Positions 1-8,222 are shown, counted from the stretch's first letter. The stretch is DNA of 62,265 nucleotides from Steroidobacteraceae bacterium (GCA_019187185.1 JABAQU010000031.1:1-62265); one strand, 5' to 3'. Numbers and translations: made by a program. Notes: generated from the sequence alone by a model not told the origin.

Positions 1-1915
1 CGCGGGCCGCATCGCCCGCGCGCGCAGCCTCGGCAGCGGCCACCTGCGCGAGCCCCTCGGCCGGCGCGCTCGCACCCGGCTGCATCGTGCGCGCGCTCGT
101 GAAGTCGCGCCGTGCCGCGGCGAGGTCACCCGAGCGCAACGCGCTGAAGCCATTCGCGAGCACTCGCGCATATTCGCTCGCGCCGGCCGCGCTGCGCGCC
201 TTCGCGAGCCCTGCCCGCGCCGGTGCATTGGCCGGATCGAGCGCGAGGGCCTTCTCGTACCATTCGATGGCCTCCGCGGTACGCCCGGCGCTCGCGGCAT
301 TGGTCGCCTGCGCAACGAGCGGCATCGCGGCCTCGAGCGCGCGCGTGCGCGCAAGCCCTGCGGCGGCCTCGCCATTGCTCGGATCGATCCGTGCCGCGAG
401 TTCGAATGCGCTGCGGGCACGGGCCGGTTCGCCCGCTTCGAGCGCTGCCGCGCCGCGCCGCAACTCGCCGGCGAGCGCATCCGGCGCACGGGATTCGATG
501 TCCGCGAGCGATTTGCCGGCGGCGCGATAGCCTGCGATCGCGGCATCGACGTCGCCATCGGCCGCGCGCGCCGCGGCACTGTCGACGGCACGCTTCACGG
601 CCGCAAAGTCGGCACCACCCCAGACACCCGCGGCACGGGCCTCGATGGCGGCCAGCCGCTTCGCGATGCCGCCCTGCAGGTCCGCGAGTGTCTTCGCAGG
701 ATCGGGCTGCGGTGGCGCATCGTCCCCGCGTGCCCCCGGGATGCCGGGCTCGACCGCCGCGGGCGGCGCGGCGGCCTGCGGCACGAGGCGCGGCAGCAGG
801 AAGAACACGAGGCCGAGTGCGATCGCCGCGACCAGGAGCCCGGCCACGAGACCTGTGTGGCGCCGCCGCGCACTGCGCGCGGGTGGCTCCGGCACGGCTA
901 CCGGAGCCACGACGACCTCGTCCGCGGGACCGGCGGCGCCCCACTGGTCCTGCACCGCTGCGGGCAGCTCGATCGCGATCGTGCCACCCTCGCCGGGGGC
1001 CACTTCGCGTGCGGTCACAACGATCGGTGCGGTGCTCACTGCGACCGGCGGCTCCGGCGGTGGCAGCGCCTCTTCGCTCAGTGCTTCGGACTCGATCGTC
1101 ACGGTGTCGTGCAGGCAGGCGTGCAGCTCGTCGATGACTGCGCGCATCGTCGCGGGCCGGCCGTCGCGGGTCTTGGCGAGCATCCGCATCACGAGCGCGA
1201 TGAGGCGCGGCGGGGCGGCGCGTGTCGGCTTCAGCTCCGGCGCCGGCTCTTCCAGTACGCGTCGCGTCTCGAAGTGCGGATAGAACGGCGGGTAACCGGC
1301 CAGCAGTTCGTAGGCGAGCGTGCCGAGGCCGTAGATGTCGTCCGACGGCGCCGGCGGCTCGCCGCGCAGCGCCTGCGGGCTCGCGCTGAACGGCGAGCCG
1401 TGGTCGGCGAATGGGCTGCCGCCCGCGAACGACGCGACGCCGAAGTCCGCGATCAATGTGTGACCGGCATCGTCGAGCAGCACGTTGCCCGGCTTCAGGT
1501 CGCGATGCACGACACCCCGGCCGTGCGCGTGCTCGAGCGCCTGCGCAATCTCGATCAGCGCCGGGACGATGCGCGTATAGGGCTCGCCGCGCAGCACCGC
1601 GAGATCGCCGCCTGGCGCGAGCGCCATCGGCAGCACCAGCGTGCCGTCGCAGTTCTGCGGCTCGTACAGCTTGAGGATGCCCGGATGCCCGAGCTCGCGC
1701 GTCGCGGCGTATTCGTGCTCGAGCACGGCCCAGGCGTTCGCGGCCGCCGCGCTGTCGCGCCTCAGGATCTTGAGGGCGACATCCTCGCGCCGCACGATGT
1801 CACGCGCGCGCCAGACCTCCGAGTGCCCGCCCGCGCCGATCTGCGCCATCAGCGTGAAGCGGCCGCACAGGCGGTCTCCGCGTGCCGGGTTCGGCATGCG
1901 CTCGCACGTACTCAC
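1..1915 (-). CDS. Membrane Ser/Thr protein kinase with TPR-like C-terminus (partial at left edge)
   Basis: The frame stays open to base 1, so the 3' end is missing; about 638 residues are visible. Counting from the ATG at 1897, the PknB-like kinase domain shows a glycine loop (IGAGGHSEV), the ATP lysine K43 (VALKIL), the catalytic HRDLKPGN motif at 131-138 and DFG at 151-153. A proline-rich linker follows, then one membrane span at about residues 349-370, then alanine-rich TPR-like helices containing repeated AxxxFxxAxxxxP patterns. The kinase would therefore be cytoplasmic, with its tail in the periplasm. The GTG at 1915 overlaps the upstream stop as GTGA, which favours translational coupling; the ATG at 1897 is the alternative start. 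It is the last visible gene of a run of three lipoprotein genes. The kinase assignment is firm; the substrate and signal are unknown. Confidence 0.88.
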   Translation of the reverse strand, partial: MSTCERMPNPARGDRLCGRFTLMAQIGAGGHSEVWRARDIVRREDVALKILRRDSAAAANAWAVLEHEYAATRELGHPGILKLYEPQNCDGTLVLPMALAPGGDLAVLRGEPYTRIVPALIEIAQALEHAHGRGVVHRDLKPGNVLLDDAGHTLIADFGVASFAGGSPFADHGSPFSASPQALRGEPPAPSDDIYGLGTLAYELLAGYPPFYPHFETRRVLEEPAPELKPTRAAPPRLIALVMRMLAKTRDGRPATMRAVIDELHACLHDTVTIESEALSEEALPPPEPPVAVSTAPIVVTAREVAPGEGGTIAIELPAAVQDQWGAAGPADEVVVAPVAVPEPPARSARRRHTGLVAGLLVAAIALGLVFFLLPRLVPQAAAPPAAVEPGIPGARGDDAPPQPDPAKTLADLQGGIAKRLAAIEARAAGVWGGADFAAVKRAVDSAAARAADGDVDAAIAGYRAAGKSLADIESRAPDALAGELRRGAAALEAGEPARARSAFELAARIDPSNGEAAAGLARTRALEAAMPLVAQATNAASAGRTAEAIEWYEKALALDPANAPARAGLAKARSAAGASEYARVLANGFSALRSGDLAAARRDFTSARTMQPGASAPAEGLAQVAAAEAARAGDAAR

Positions 1916-3213
1916 TCGTTGCGGGACACCGGTGCAGGTGTCGGTGCGGGGCCCGTGGCGACCGGCGTCGCTGCGGCCGTGCCACCCGTATCCTCGAGAT
2001 AGATCTGGTGCAGCAACTCGCGCCACTCCCGGTACTGCTCGTCCGCCGTGCCGGTGAGCTTGAGCGTGCGGCCCTCGACTTCGACGACCTGCGGGGTCAC
2101 TTCCGCACGGAATGTGTCCGCGAGTTCCTTCAGCGCTTCGGCGTGCACCTTGGCTTCGGAGTATTTCTTGATGCCGGACATGATGCCCGCGACGCCGCCG
2201 ACCGCGCCGGCCGTGCGCGCCGCACTCTGCACATTGCGACAGGTGTAATCGCCCGACGAGCACTGGTTCGGAATCAGCACGCTGCCGAGTACCGCCGCGG
2301 CGCCGAGCAGCGTGCGCGTGCGTGCCGAGGCGCGCGCGCGGTCTTCCTTCTCGATCTCCTGCTGGCTCACGCGACGGAAATTGCCGTAGGAACTCTCGAT
2401 CTTGTCGCCGAAATTCGCGTAGTAGCTGCTGACCGTGTCGATCACCGCGAGATCGCGCTCGCGGATGCGTTCGATACGCTCCATCACCGGATCGTCGTCG
2501 GCCGGCAGTCGCACCACGCGCGTGATGCCCTGCCCGTCGGTGGCGAGATACCCGCCGGTTGCCGCAGGCGCAAACTCCTGCGCGAAGCGCAATGATGCGA
2601 CGCGACGGATGTCGCGCCGCGCAGCCGACGTGAGCGCCGTCCGCGCCGCGAGCATGTCGTTCGCGATTTCCGAATAGACATTCTGGAACGGATCGCGCGC
2701 CTCGAGCGAGGCTTCGGTCTTGTAGGAGCCGAGATCCGCCTCGCCCTGGTATTCCTTGTCCCTGATCCACACCCGTCCGGTGGAGTCCGTCACGTTGATC
2801 ACGAGCGCGAGGTGCGCGCCTGTCGACTCGAGGATCCGGCCCGTGACGCTGACGTCGACGACCGCCTTGTCCGGTACCACCCGCACGGCGCCCCACTGGC
2901 CCGAGGACTCTAGCGTCGCGCGCAGCAGCCCCGGCAGGTAGCCCGCCTCGGCGCTGCGCACCTCCGGATAGATGCGCTTCTTCGCGAGCGCCTCCTCGTC
3001 ATCCTTGATCGCGGCGGGAATGTTGGCGTCGAAGACGTGCACGCCGACATCGAGCAGTTCCGCTTCCGGAATCTGCGTGGTCGCCTGCACCGGATTGACC
3101 TTCGGCATCGGTCGCGTCTCGCTCGTCACGCACGCCGCGAGTGCGCAGGCGAGCGTCGCGAGCAGCGCTCCGCGCAGGCACGTGGCGCGATGCCGGTGGT
3201 TCGATGCGCTCAT
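1912..3213 (-). CDS. Putative outer-membrane lipoprotein, unknown function
   Basis: A 433-residue protein with a lipoprotein signal: basic N-terminus, hydrophobic stretch and lipobox LAAC with Cys28. I do not recognise a catalytic domain. The first part (about residues 40-180) looks like a compact alpha/beta domain with DVGVHVFD and a long acidic/basic segment. The middle contains YYANFGDKIESSYGNFRRVSQQEIEKED, here given only as a landmark around residues 270-300, followed by a short hydrophobic segment and a glycine-rich run (AGAVGGVAGIMSG) that may insert in or lie along the membrane. The C-terminus (EWRELLHQIYLEDTGG) is hydrophilic. It overlaps the preceding lipoprotein gene by ATGA and the following kinase gene by GTGA, so the three are likely translated together. 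A role in envelope sensing or as a kinase partner is inference from context only. Confidence 0.8.
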   Translation of the reverse strand: MSASNHRHRATCLRGALLATLACALAACVTSETRPMPKVNPVQATTQIPEAELLDVGVHVFDANIPAAIKDDEEALAKKRIYPEVRSAEAGYLPGLLRATLESSGQWGAVRVVPDKAVVDVSVTGRILESTGAHLALVINVTDSTGRVWIRDKEYQGEADLGSYKTEASLEARDPFQNVYSEIANDMLAARTALTSAARRDIRRVASLRFAQEFAPAATGGYLATDGQGITRVVRLPADDDPVMERIERIRERDLAVIDTVSSYYANFGDKIESSYGNFRRVSQQEIEKEDRARASARTRTLLGAAAVLGSVLIPNQCSSGDYTCRNVQSAARTAGAVGGVAGIMSGIKKYSEAKVHAEALKELADTFRAEVTPQVVEVEGRTLKLTGTADEQYREWRELLHQIYLEDTGGTAAATPVATGPAPTPAPVSRNE

Positions 3214-4031
3214 CCGCCTCGCACGCTCTTCTTGTAATCCTCGTACTCTTTCCAGAGCTTTTCCTTCAGCTCCGGATCTGTTTCCTGCTCGGCCGCACGG
3301 CGCAGGCGGCGCGCGACGATGTCGTCGTCACTGCCGTCCGAACGTTCGACCGCGCCCTTGCCGGTTCCGCCCGTCCCCGCACTCGTGCGCGCCGGTCCGG
3401 TCGCACCCTGTTCGCCACCGGTTCCGGTCTGTGCCCCGGCGCTGCGGTCGGACCGCAGGTCACCGGGCCGGCTGCCCGAATCTGCCGTCGCAATGGCGCC
3501 GTCCGCGGCGTCACTCGTGCCGCCCCCGCCCGCACGGCTGTCGCGCTCTCGCGCGATGCCTTCCTGTTCCTTGCGGATGCGCTCGTCGAATGTCCCCATT
3601 GATTCATCGAGGCGACGATCAACCGCCGCGCGGCGCTCATCGGGGGTTTGCGCCGAACCAGTCGGCACCTCGGCGCCGCGGCCCGCGGCGCCCTCGCCCG
3701 CGGAGCCGTCGCCGGCAGGATCGTCACCGGCGGCGCCGTCTTTCGTGTCGGCAGTCCCGTCCTTCGTGCCGGCGGCGTCCGTCGGCGCGGACGCCGACCC
3801 GTTCGCGGCGGTGCCGCTCGCCGTCGACGTCGTTCCGCCCGTGGTCGACGGCAGCCCGGTGCCAGTCGACGGCATGCCGCTGCCGGTCGACGGCATGCCG
3901 CTTCCCGTCGAATCTGATGATGTGCCGCTGCTGCCCTCGCTGCCGCCACCGCCGCCGCTTTGCTGCGTGGCGCAACCCGCGGCGAGCAGCGCCGCGATCA
4001 CTCCCGGTATCCATCCCGCGTGAGCACGCAT
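3210..4031 (-). CDS. Low-complexity Gly/Ser/Thr/Pro-rich lipoprotein
   Basis: A 273-residue protein with a clear lipobox (LAAGC, Cys20). After the lipidated cysteine comes an unusually disordered stretch rich in Gly, Ser, Thr and Asp, including three heptapeptide units of the form STGxGxP encoded by a 21-bp tandem repeat. The only part with folded character is the C-terminal 40 residues (RLRRAAEQETDPELKEKLWKE), which are predicted helical and charged. The likely picture is a short helical head tethered by a long flexible linker to the outer membrane. The stop overlaps the next gene by four bases, and the gene starts 3 bp after the upstream lipoprotein ends. No function is recognised. The reading frame is supported by its signal peptide and its tight place in the operon. 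Confidence 0.72.
   Translation of the reverse strand: MRAHAGWIPGVIAALLAAGCATQQSGGGGGSEGSSGTSSDSTGSGMPSTGSGMPSTGTGLPSTTGGTTSTASGTAANGSASAPTDAAGTKDGTADTKDGAAGDDPAGDGSAGEGAAGRGAEVPTGSAQTPDERRAAVDRRLDESMGTFDERIRKEQEGIARERDSRAGGGGTSDAADGAIATADSGSRPGDLRSDRSAGAQTGTGGEQGATGPARTSAGTGGTGKGAVERSDGSDDDIVARRLRRAAEQETDPELKEKLWKEYEDYKKSVRGG
3844..3906 (+). repeat. 21-bp tandem direct repeat, three units
   Basis: Three consecutive 21-bp units begin at 3844, 3865 and 3886, each opening with GTCGACGGCA; units two and three differ at only two positions near their ends. Read on the minus strand they encode the repeated heptapeptide in the linker of the low-complexity lipoprotein. Copy number could vary between strains by slippage or recombination. 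Confidence 0.8.
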
Positions 4032-4034
4032 GGT

Positions 4035-4736
4035 TCACCTCGCGTCCTGGGCGGACCTGGCGCGCGGCGCCGCGAGATCATCGCCGACGAAGAAGCTGCG
4101 CAACTGCGCGGCCAGGCGATTGCAGGCCGTGCCCTGCACGCGCGCGATGAACGGCAATGGCACGACGGCGCCGATGATGGCCGACGTACCCGTCACGTTC
4201 GTGCCGACCGTGCCCGCCGATTTGGCCTCGCGCAAATCCCAGATCGTGGCCTCGTAATCGGATTCCTTTTCCCACCAGCCGAATCCGATGCAGCCCGCCG
4301 CGCCCGGCGCCGCGCCGCACGCGAGACTGCCGCCGCCGTCGGTGCGGCGCGTATCGCCGTCGAGCCAGACGATGTAGCGCACGCCGCTCGCGGCGATGCG
4401 TTCGCTGACGCCCGGTTGCTCGAGCAGCGTGGTCACTGCCTCGGGCCGCGACGGTGCCGTGCCCGGTTCGAGCCAGGGAAACAACGCGTCCACGAAGGCG
4501 TCATTGCCGAGGACACGCAGTCCGCGCTTGCCCTCTCCCAGATTCTCGCCGACGCAATCCATGAAGCCGTCATCGGTGCCTGCGCCTTCGACTTGCGGCT
4601 TGGCGAGCACGACGACGGCTTCCTCGCTCGTGATATGGGTCGGCAATTCGCGCGATTCCTCGATGCGCGCCTGCATGCAGCCGCCGAGGCTCACGAGCCC
4701 CGCGACGGCGAGCGGTATGGCGGCCCTGGACATCAT
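4035..4736 (-). CDS. Putative lipoprotein, first gene of the lipoprotein/kinase operon
   Basis: A 233-residue protein with signal and lipobox LGGC (Cys20, or Cys19 if translation begins at the second Met). The mature part starts MQARIEESRELPTHITSEEAV and contains two internal cysteine pairs: C-V-G-E near residue 63 and CGAAPGAAGC near 140. There is a WWEKESDYEATIWDLREA segment and a hydrophobic glycine/alanine stretch (TSAIIGAVVPLPFIARV) near residue 200. It resembles conserved gammaproteobacterial hypothetical lipoproteins, but I cannot name a family. It is the promoter-proximal gene of four: the next lipoprotein starts 3 bp after its stop. The upstream 78 bp to the radical-SAM gene should hold the promoter; a CATACT element lies about 15-20 bases before the start. 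Confidence 0.78.
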   Translation of the reverse strand: MMSRAAIPLAVAGLVSLGGCMQARIEESRELPTHITSEEAVVVLAKPQVEGAGTDDGFMDCVGENLGEGKRGLRVLGNDAFVDALFPWLEPGTAPSRPEAVTTLLEQPGVSERIAASGVRYIVWLDGDTRRTDGGGSLACGAAPGAAGCIGFGWWEKESDYEATIWDLREAKSAGTVGTNVTGTSAIIGAVVPLPFIARVQGTACNRLAAQLRSFFVGDDLAAPRARSAQDAR

Positions 4737-4814
4737 GGGTACCCGGAGTATGCCACGGGGTCGATGAGGGGTCAGACCTCGTGGTGGCGTTGCGGTTCCG
4801 TCGGCCTGGCGTGG

Positions 4815-5879
4815 CTACAGCAGCGGGATCTGCAGATCGCTGTCGCGGGGTGGACGAAAACGCGTGGTGTCGAGCGTGAAGCCCATGCGGGATTCGAGTC
4901 CGAGGCGGCGCGCAGCCACCTCGAAGCGCTGCTTCAACAACGCGGCGTCGACACCGGAGCCCGTCATCCGGCTGCCGAACCGCGGGTCGTTGTCGCGTCC
5001 GTCGCGCATCGAGTGCACGCGCGCCATCACGTGCCGCGCACGGTCCGGGAAGTGCGCGAGCAACCAGTCGCGAAAGAGGTCCCTGACCTCGAGCGGCAGC
5101 CGCAGCACGACGTAGCCCGCGCAGCGCGCACCGGAGCGGGCCGCGGCCTCGAGCAGCCGCTCGAGCTCGTGGTCCGTAAGGGCCGGGATCACCGGCGCGA
5201 CCAGCGTGCCGACCGGCACACCGGCATCGGCGAGGCGCCGGATGGCACCGAGGCGGGCGAGCGGCGAGGCCGTGAGGGGCTCGAGGCGGCGCTTCAGATC
5301 CGGATCGAGGGTCGTCAGGCTCACCATCACGCTCACCAGCCGCTCGCGGGCCATCGACGAGAGGATGTCCAGATCGCGCTCAATGAGCGCACCTTTCGTG
5401 ACGATCGAGACAGGATGTCGACAGTTTTGCAGGACTTCGAGGATGGATCGCGTGACCTTGAGGCGTTTTTCCACCGGCTGGTACGGATCGGTGTTGGCGC
5501 CGAGCATGATGAGGCGTGGCACGTAGCCGGGCTTGCCGAGTTCGTGGCGAAGTCGCTCCGCCGCCCGCGCCTTGAAGAAGAGCCTTGTTTCGAAGTCGAG
5601 CCCGGGGGACAGGCCGAGCCAGGCGTGTGTCGGGCGCGCGTAACAGTACACGCACCCGTGCTCGCAGCCGCGGTAAGGGTTGATCGACTGCGAGAAACCG
5701 ATGTCGGGTGAGTCGTTGCGCGAAATGACCGTGCGCGCGGGTTCCGGTTGCACGCTCGTCGCCACGCTGTCCGGCGCCGGCTCCGTGTACCAGCCGTCGT
5801 CGATCGCCTCACCGTGGTGCCGCTCGTATCGCGCCGGCGGGCTCGAAACCGCGCCGCGACCTTTCAACATCCGCGACAT
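4815..5879 (-). CDS. PA0069-family radical SAM protein, likely SOS-regulated
   Basis: A 354-residue protein with the radical-SAM cluster motif CEHGCVYC (Cys72, Cys76, Cys79) in an INPYRGCEHGC context, followed by TDPYQPVEKRLKVTR and VSIVTKGAL. This is the pattern of the PA0069/SplB-like radical SAM proteins; the SAM-bound [4Fe-4S] cluster should generate a 5'-deoxyadenosyl radical. The substrate is not known to me. The family resembles spore photoproduct lyase in overall architecture, so DNA or nucleic-acid repair is possible but unproven. A perfect CTGT-N8-ACAG LexA box sits immediately upstream of the start codon, over the predicted -10. The gene is monocistronic by spacing (61 bp before the amidohydrolase stop, 78 bp after it). 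A second Met is at codon 4. Confidence 0.9.
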   Translation of the reverse strand: MSRMLKGRGAVSSPPARYERHHGEAIDDGWYTEPAPDSVATSVQPEPARTVISRNDSPDIGFSQSINPYRGCEHGCVYCYARPTHAWLGLSPGLDFETRLFFKARAAERLRHELGKPGYVPRLIMLGANTDPYQPVEKRLKVTRSILEVLQNCRHPVSIVTKGALIERDLDILSSMARERLVSVMVSLTTLDPDLKRRLEPLTASPLARLGAIRRLADAGVPVGTLVAPVIPALTDHELERLLEAAARSGARCAGYVVLRLPLEVRDLFRDWLLAHFPDRARHVMARVHSMRDGRDNDPRFGSRMTGSGVDAALLKQRFEVAARRLGLESRMGFTLDTTRFRPPRDSDLQIPLL

Positions 5880-5885
5880 TTCGTG

Positions 5886-5914
5886 ACTGTACGAACATAC
5901 AGCCCGCGCGTCCA
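5886..5914 (-). promoter_or_regulatory. Predicted promoter of the radical SAM gene (leaderless geometry)
   Basis: On the minus strand a -35-like TGGACG (5909-5914) and a -10-like TACAGT (5886-5891) are separated by exactly 17 bp. Six bases follow the -10 before the ATG at 5879, so transcription would begin at or next to the start codon and no Shine-Dalgarno sequence is possible. This is inferred from sequence alone. Confidence 0.5.
5887..5902. promoter_or_regulatory. LexA operator (SOS box)
   Basis: CTGTACGAACATACAG matches the proteobacterial LexA consensus CTGT-N8-ACAG at all eight conserved positions. It lies 7 bp before the radical SAM start codon and covers the predicted -10, the usual place for LexA repression. 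I recall that the Pseudomonas aeruginosa homologue PA0069 belongs to the SOS regulon; that recollection was not checked. Confidence 0.85.
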
Positions 5915-5939
5915 GCGGCTCGTAGCGCGCTGCGGGAAC

Positions 5940-7235
5940 TCAGTGTTTGACGACGCGGCCGCCCTTCATCACGAACGTCACGCGCTCGAGTTCCGTGATG
6001 TCCTGCAGCGGATCGCTGCGCACGGCGATCAGGTCGGCCGCCTTGCCGGCGGCGAGCGAGCCGATCTGGTCGGCGAGGCGATTGTGTGCCGCGCCCGCCG
6101 TGGTCGCCGCGCGTATGGCCTCGATCGGCGAAAAACCCGCCTTCAGCATCAGCGCAAACTCGCGCGCATTCTCACCATGCCTCGACACCGACGAGTCCGT
6201 GCCGAACGCGACCTTCACGCCCGCATCGTGAGCCCGGCGGGCCGCATCGATCATGTGCGGCCCGACGTCCAGGGCCTTCTGCCGCACGGCGGGGCTCATC
6301 CAGCTCGCCGAGCGCGCCTGCGCCATTGTGGTCTCCCCGGCCAGCAGCGTCGGCACCAGATACGTGCCGTTCGCCTTCATCAGGCGGATCGATTCCGCAT
6401 CGAGATACGTTCCATGTTCGATCGAATCCACGCCCGCCCGCAGGGCCGCATTGATGCCATCGGTGCCGTGCGCGTGGCAGATCACGCGGCGCCCGAGCGC
6501 ATGGGCAGTCTCCACGATCGCCTCGAGCTCCTCGTCCGTGATCTGCTGCCCGACACCTGCCGCGATCTCGGAGGTCACGCCACCGGTGGCCGCGACCTTG
6601 ATCACATCAACGCCACGTTGCACGGCCTGCCGCACGGCGCGGCGGCAATCGTCCGCACCCGAGCACAGGCCCGGATGAGCCATCGCCTGCATGATCTCGG
6701 AACGAAAGCCGTGCAGCGTCGTGTGGCCGCCGTGCACGCCCACCGTGCCGGAGGCGATGATCCGTGGCCCCTGCACGATGCCGGCCTCGATCGCATCCCG
6801 CAGGGCGAGAATGGCGTCGGTCTGCGCGCCCGGATCGACGATTGTCGTGAAACCGGCCTCGAGTGTGCGATGCACGTATCGCAGGGCGTCGAGCGCCACA
6901 GCTGCGGCCGACTTCCTGACGATGTCGAGCAGCGTCGTCGGGCCGCTCTCGAAGGTGATGTGCACGTGGCTGTCGATGAGTCCCGGCAGCACGAAGCGGT
7001 CGCGCAGGTCGATCGTCTCGCCAGCCCCGGTCCTGAAGCCGTCGTGGATTGCGACGATCCGGCCATCGACGATCTCAATCGTCTTGTCATGCGCGACACG
7101 CCCATCGGCCGGATCGGCGAGCAGCCGCCCAACCTGCACGAACGTCGCCTGGCCGGCCTCCGCCGCGTGCACAGGCCACACGCCGGCCAGCACGAGCAGT
7201 GGGACGAACCAGCGGGTCAGCGTACGTCGACGCAT
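5940..7235 (-). CDS. Exported metal-dependent amidohydrolase (imidazolonepropionase/prolidase-like)
   Basis: A protein of about 431 residues with a Sec signal peptide (ending near PVHA-AEA) and an amidohydrolase-superfamily TIM barrel. The metal ligands are visible: HVH of LPGLIDSHVH, the probable carboxylated lysine in DVIKVAATGG, His in CHAHG and SIEHGT, and the Asp in FGTDSS. The C-terminal beta-sandwich ends in GSLAAGKAADLIAV, typical of this family. Members cleave cyclic amides or Xaa-Pro/Xaa-Arg dipeptides, and the exact substrate cannot be read here. I chose the ATG at 7235 because GGGAAG lies 5 bp before it; an in-frame ATG at 7253 has no ribosome site. A broken TonB receptor end lies directly upstream in the same orientation. 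Confidence 0.88.
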   Translation of the reverse strand: MRRRTLTRWFVPLLVLAGVWPVHAAEAGQATFVQVGRLLADPADGRVAHDKTIEIVDGRIVAIHDGFRTGAGETIDLRDRFVLPGLIDSHVHITFESGPTTLLDIVRKSAAAVALDALRYVHRTLEAGFTTIVDPGAQTDAILALRDAIEAGIVQGPRIIASGTVGVHGGHTTLHGFRSEIMQAMAHPGLCSGADDCRRAVRQAVQRGVDVIKVAATGGVTSEIAAGVGQQITDEELEAIVETAHALGRRVICHAHGTDGINAALRAGVDSIEHGTYLDAESIRLMKANGTYLVPTLLAGETTMAQARSASWMSPAVRQKALDVGPHMIDAARRAHDAGVKVAFGTDSSVSRHGENAREFALMLKAGFSPIEAIRAATTAGAAHNRLADQIGSLAAGKAADLIAVRSDPLQDITELERVTFVMKGGRVVKH

Positions 7236-7259
7236 GTCACTTCCCGTCCGCATCGCGTT

Positions 7260-7420
7260 TCAGAAACGGTAGGTCACGTCGAAGCCGCAAGTGCGCGAGT
7301 CACCCCACGCGATAGCCGCCAAACAACGCGCCGTTGATGAACCAGCACTCCTCGTCGGTCAGGTTTTTGTTCCAGGCCGCCAGTTGACGCCCGCTTCTGC
7401 GATGCACAGTTGCGGGTCGC
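7260..7420 (-). pseudogene. C-terminal remnant of a TonB-dependent receptor, frameshifted
   Basis: No intact gene lies here, but two minus-strand frames carry the end of a TonB-dependent receptor. One frame reads QLAAWNKNLTDEECWFINGA then a stop. The other resumes as AWGDSRTCGFDVTYRF with its stop at 7260-7262. The motifs xxWxKNLTDEE and GDxRTxGxxxTYRF are the normal last 50 residues of this receptor class, so a one-base shift near a GGGG run (about 7306-7310) has split them. Nothing of the plug or the rest of the barrel is present. It is probably the relic of a receptor once cotranscribed with the amidohydrolase. The upstream boundary is approximate. Confidence 0.7.
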
Positions 7421-7484
7421 TCGCCGCTACGCGCCCCGGGTTTCGTGTGCAAATTTCCAGCGGCGGCGCGGAGGCGTACTCGTG

Positions 7485-8060
7485 CTACCGGGTCTGCGCC
7501 TTCGCTTCAGGCGCCTTGAGCACGATGGTTCCTTCGGTGACGCTGTTCATGTTGTTGAACTCGCCGTTCCACTCGTTGAAGGAAATCGAGTCGCCATCGC
7601 GCGTCAGCTTGCTGGTCAAAGTACCGGTCGCACCCTTGAACCTGCCGGTCCCGCCCACCACTTCGGATTCCAGATCAAACGTGATGTCTCCCTCCGCATT
7701 GATGCAGCACAGACCCGACTTGGTGCGATAGATCAACTGATCCAGGTCGCTGTCGAACGTCACGACATTGGTCGCTTCCAGGATCTTGTACTCATACTTG
7801 GTGTTTGCCGGGCACTTGCTCACCTCGACTCGTACCGGCTCGACCATGCTGTGCAGGATGCCGAGCCCGAAGGTCCCGTTGACACGTGCATGGTTCATGC
7901 TCGCCGGGGGCCAGTTCCGGTCCATGCTGATCTGCGTGTGAATCGACACGCCGGCGGCACGCCAGGAGACGTGACGGGCCTGTCCGTCGGCAGCAGCCTC
8001 ACCCGCGACCACGCCCGCGGCGGCGGCAAAGATCGAAGCGGCAATCAAGGCCTTCATGGA
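7485..8060 (-). CDS. Small exported protein, unknown, jelly-roll/barrel-like
   Basis: About 191 residues starting MSMKALIAASIFAAAAG, a Sec signal peptide. GGGAG stands 7 bp before the ATG at 8060, so I prefer this over the in-frame ATG at 8102. The mature part is mostly predicted beta-strand and holds two cysteine sites, KCPANT and GLCCINAEGD. Near the C-terminus is EVVGGTGRFKGATGTLT, a motif seen in allene-oxide-cyclase-like and related small beta-barrel proteins. No enzymatic residues can be assigned. An imperfect copy of the TetR-type operator found before the monooxygenase gene lies about 95 bp upstream, suggesting shared control. Confidence 0.75.
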   Translation of the reverse strand, partial: SMKALIAASIFAAAAGVVAGEAAADGQARHVSWRAAGVSIHTQISMDRNWPPASMNHARVNGTFGLGILHSMVEPVRVEVSKCPANTKYEYKILEATNVVTFDSDLDQLIYRTKSGLCCINAEGDITFDLESEVVGGTGRFKGATGTLTSKLTRDGDSISFNEWNGEFNNMNSVTEGTIVLKAPEAKAQTR

Positions 8061-8154
8061 CATCGGCAACTCCCGGGTTGGCATGAACTGGAATGTGAAC
8101 ACGCTTTCACTTGCCGTGGATGCTATTTCACCCAGAACTCATGCGCAAGTATTA

Positions 8155-8172
8155 TGTGAATGATAATTCTCT
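8155..8172. promoter_or_regulatory. Second copy of the TetR-type operator
   Basis: TGTGAATGATAATTCTCT is identical at 15 of 18 positions to the inverted repeat at 8949-8966 on the other side of tetR. It lies in the A/T-rich leader of the small exported protein gene, overlapping possible -10 hexamers (CATAAT, TATCAT on the minus strand). Operator function is inferred. Confidence 0.5.
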
Positions 8173-8222
8173 GTCGGGCCGACCGCCTCCGGCTACCCGG
8201 CCCGAGGACCGGGCGGGCTGGG

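Noticed and set aside
8196-8213. CCCGG...CCGGG hairpin after tetR
   Set aside because: The stem is only 5 bp and has no T-run, so it is not convincing as a terminator.
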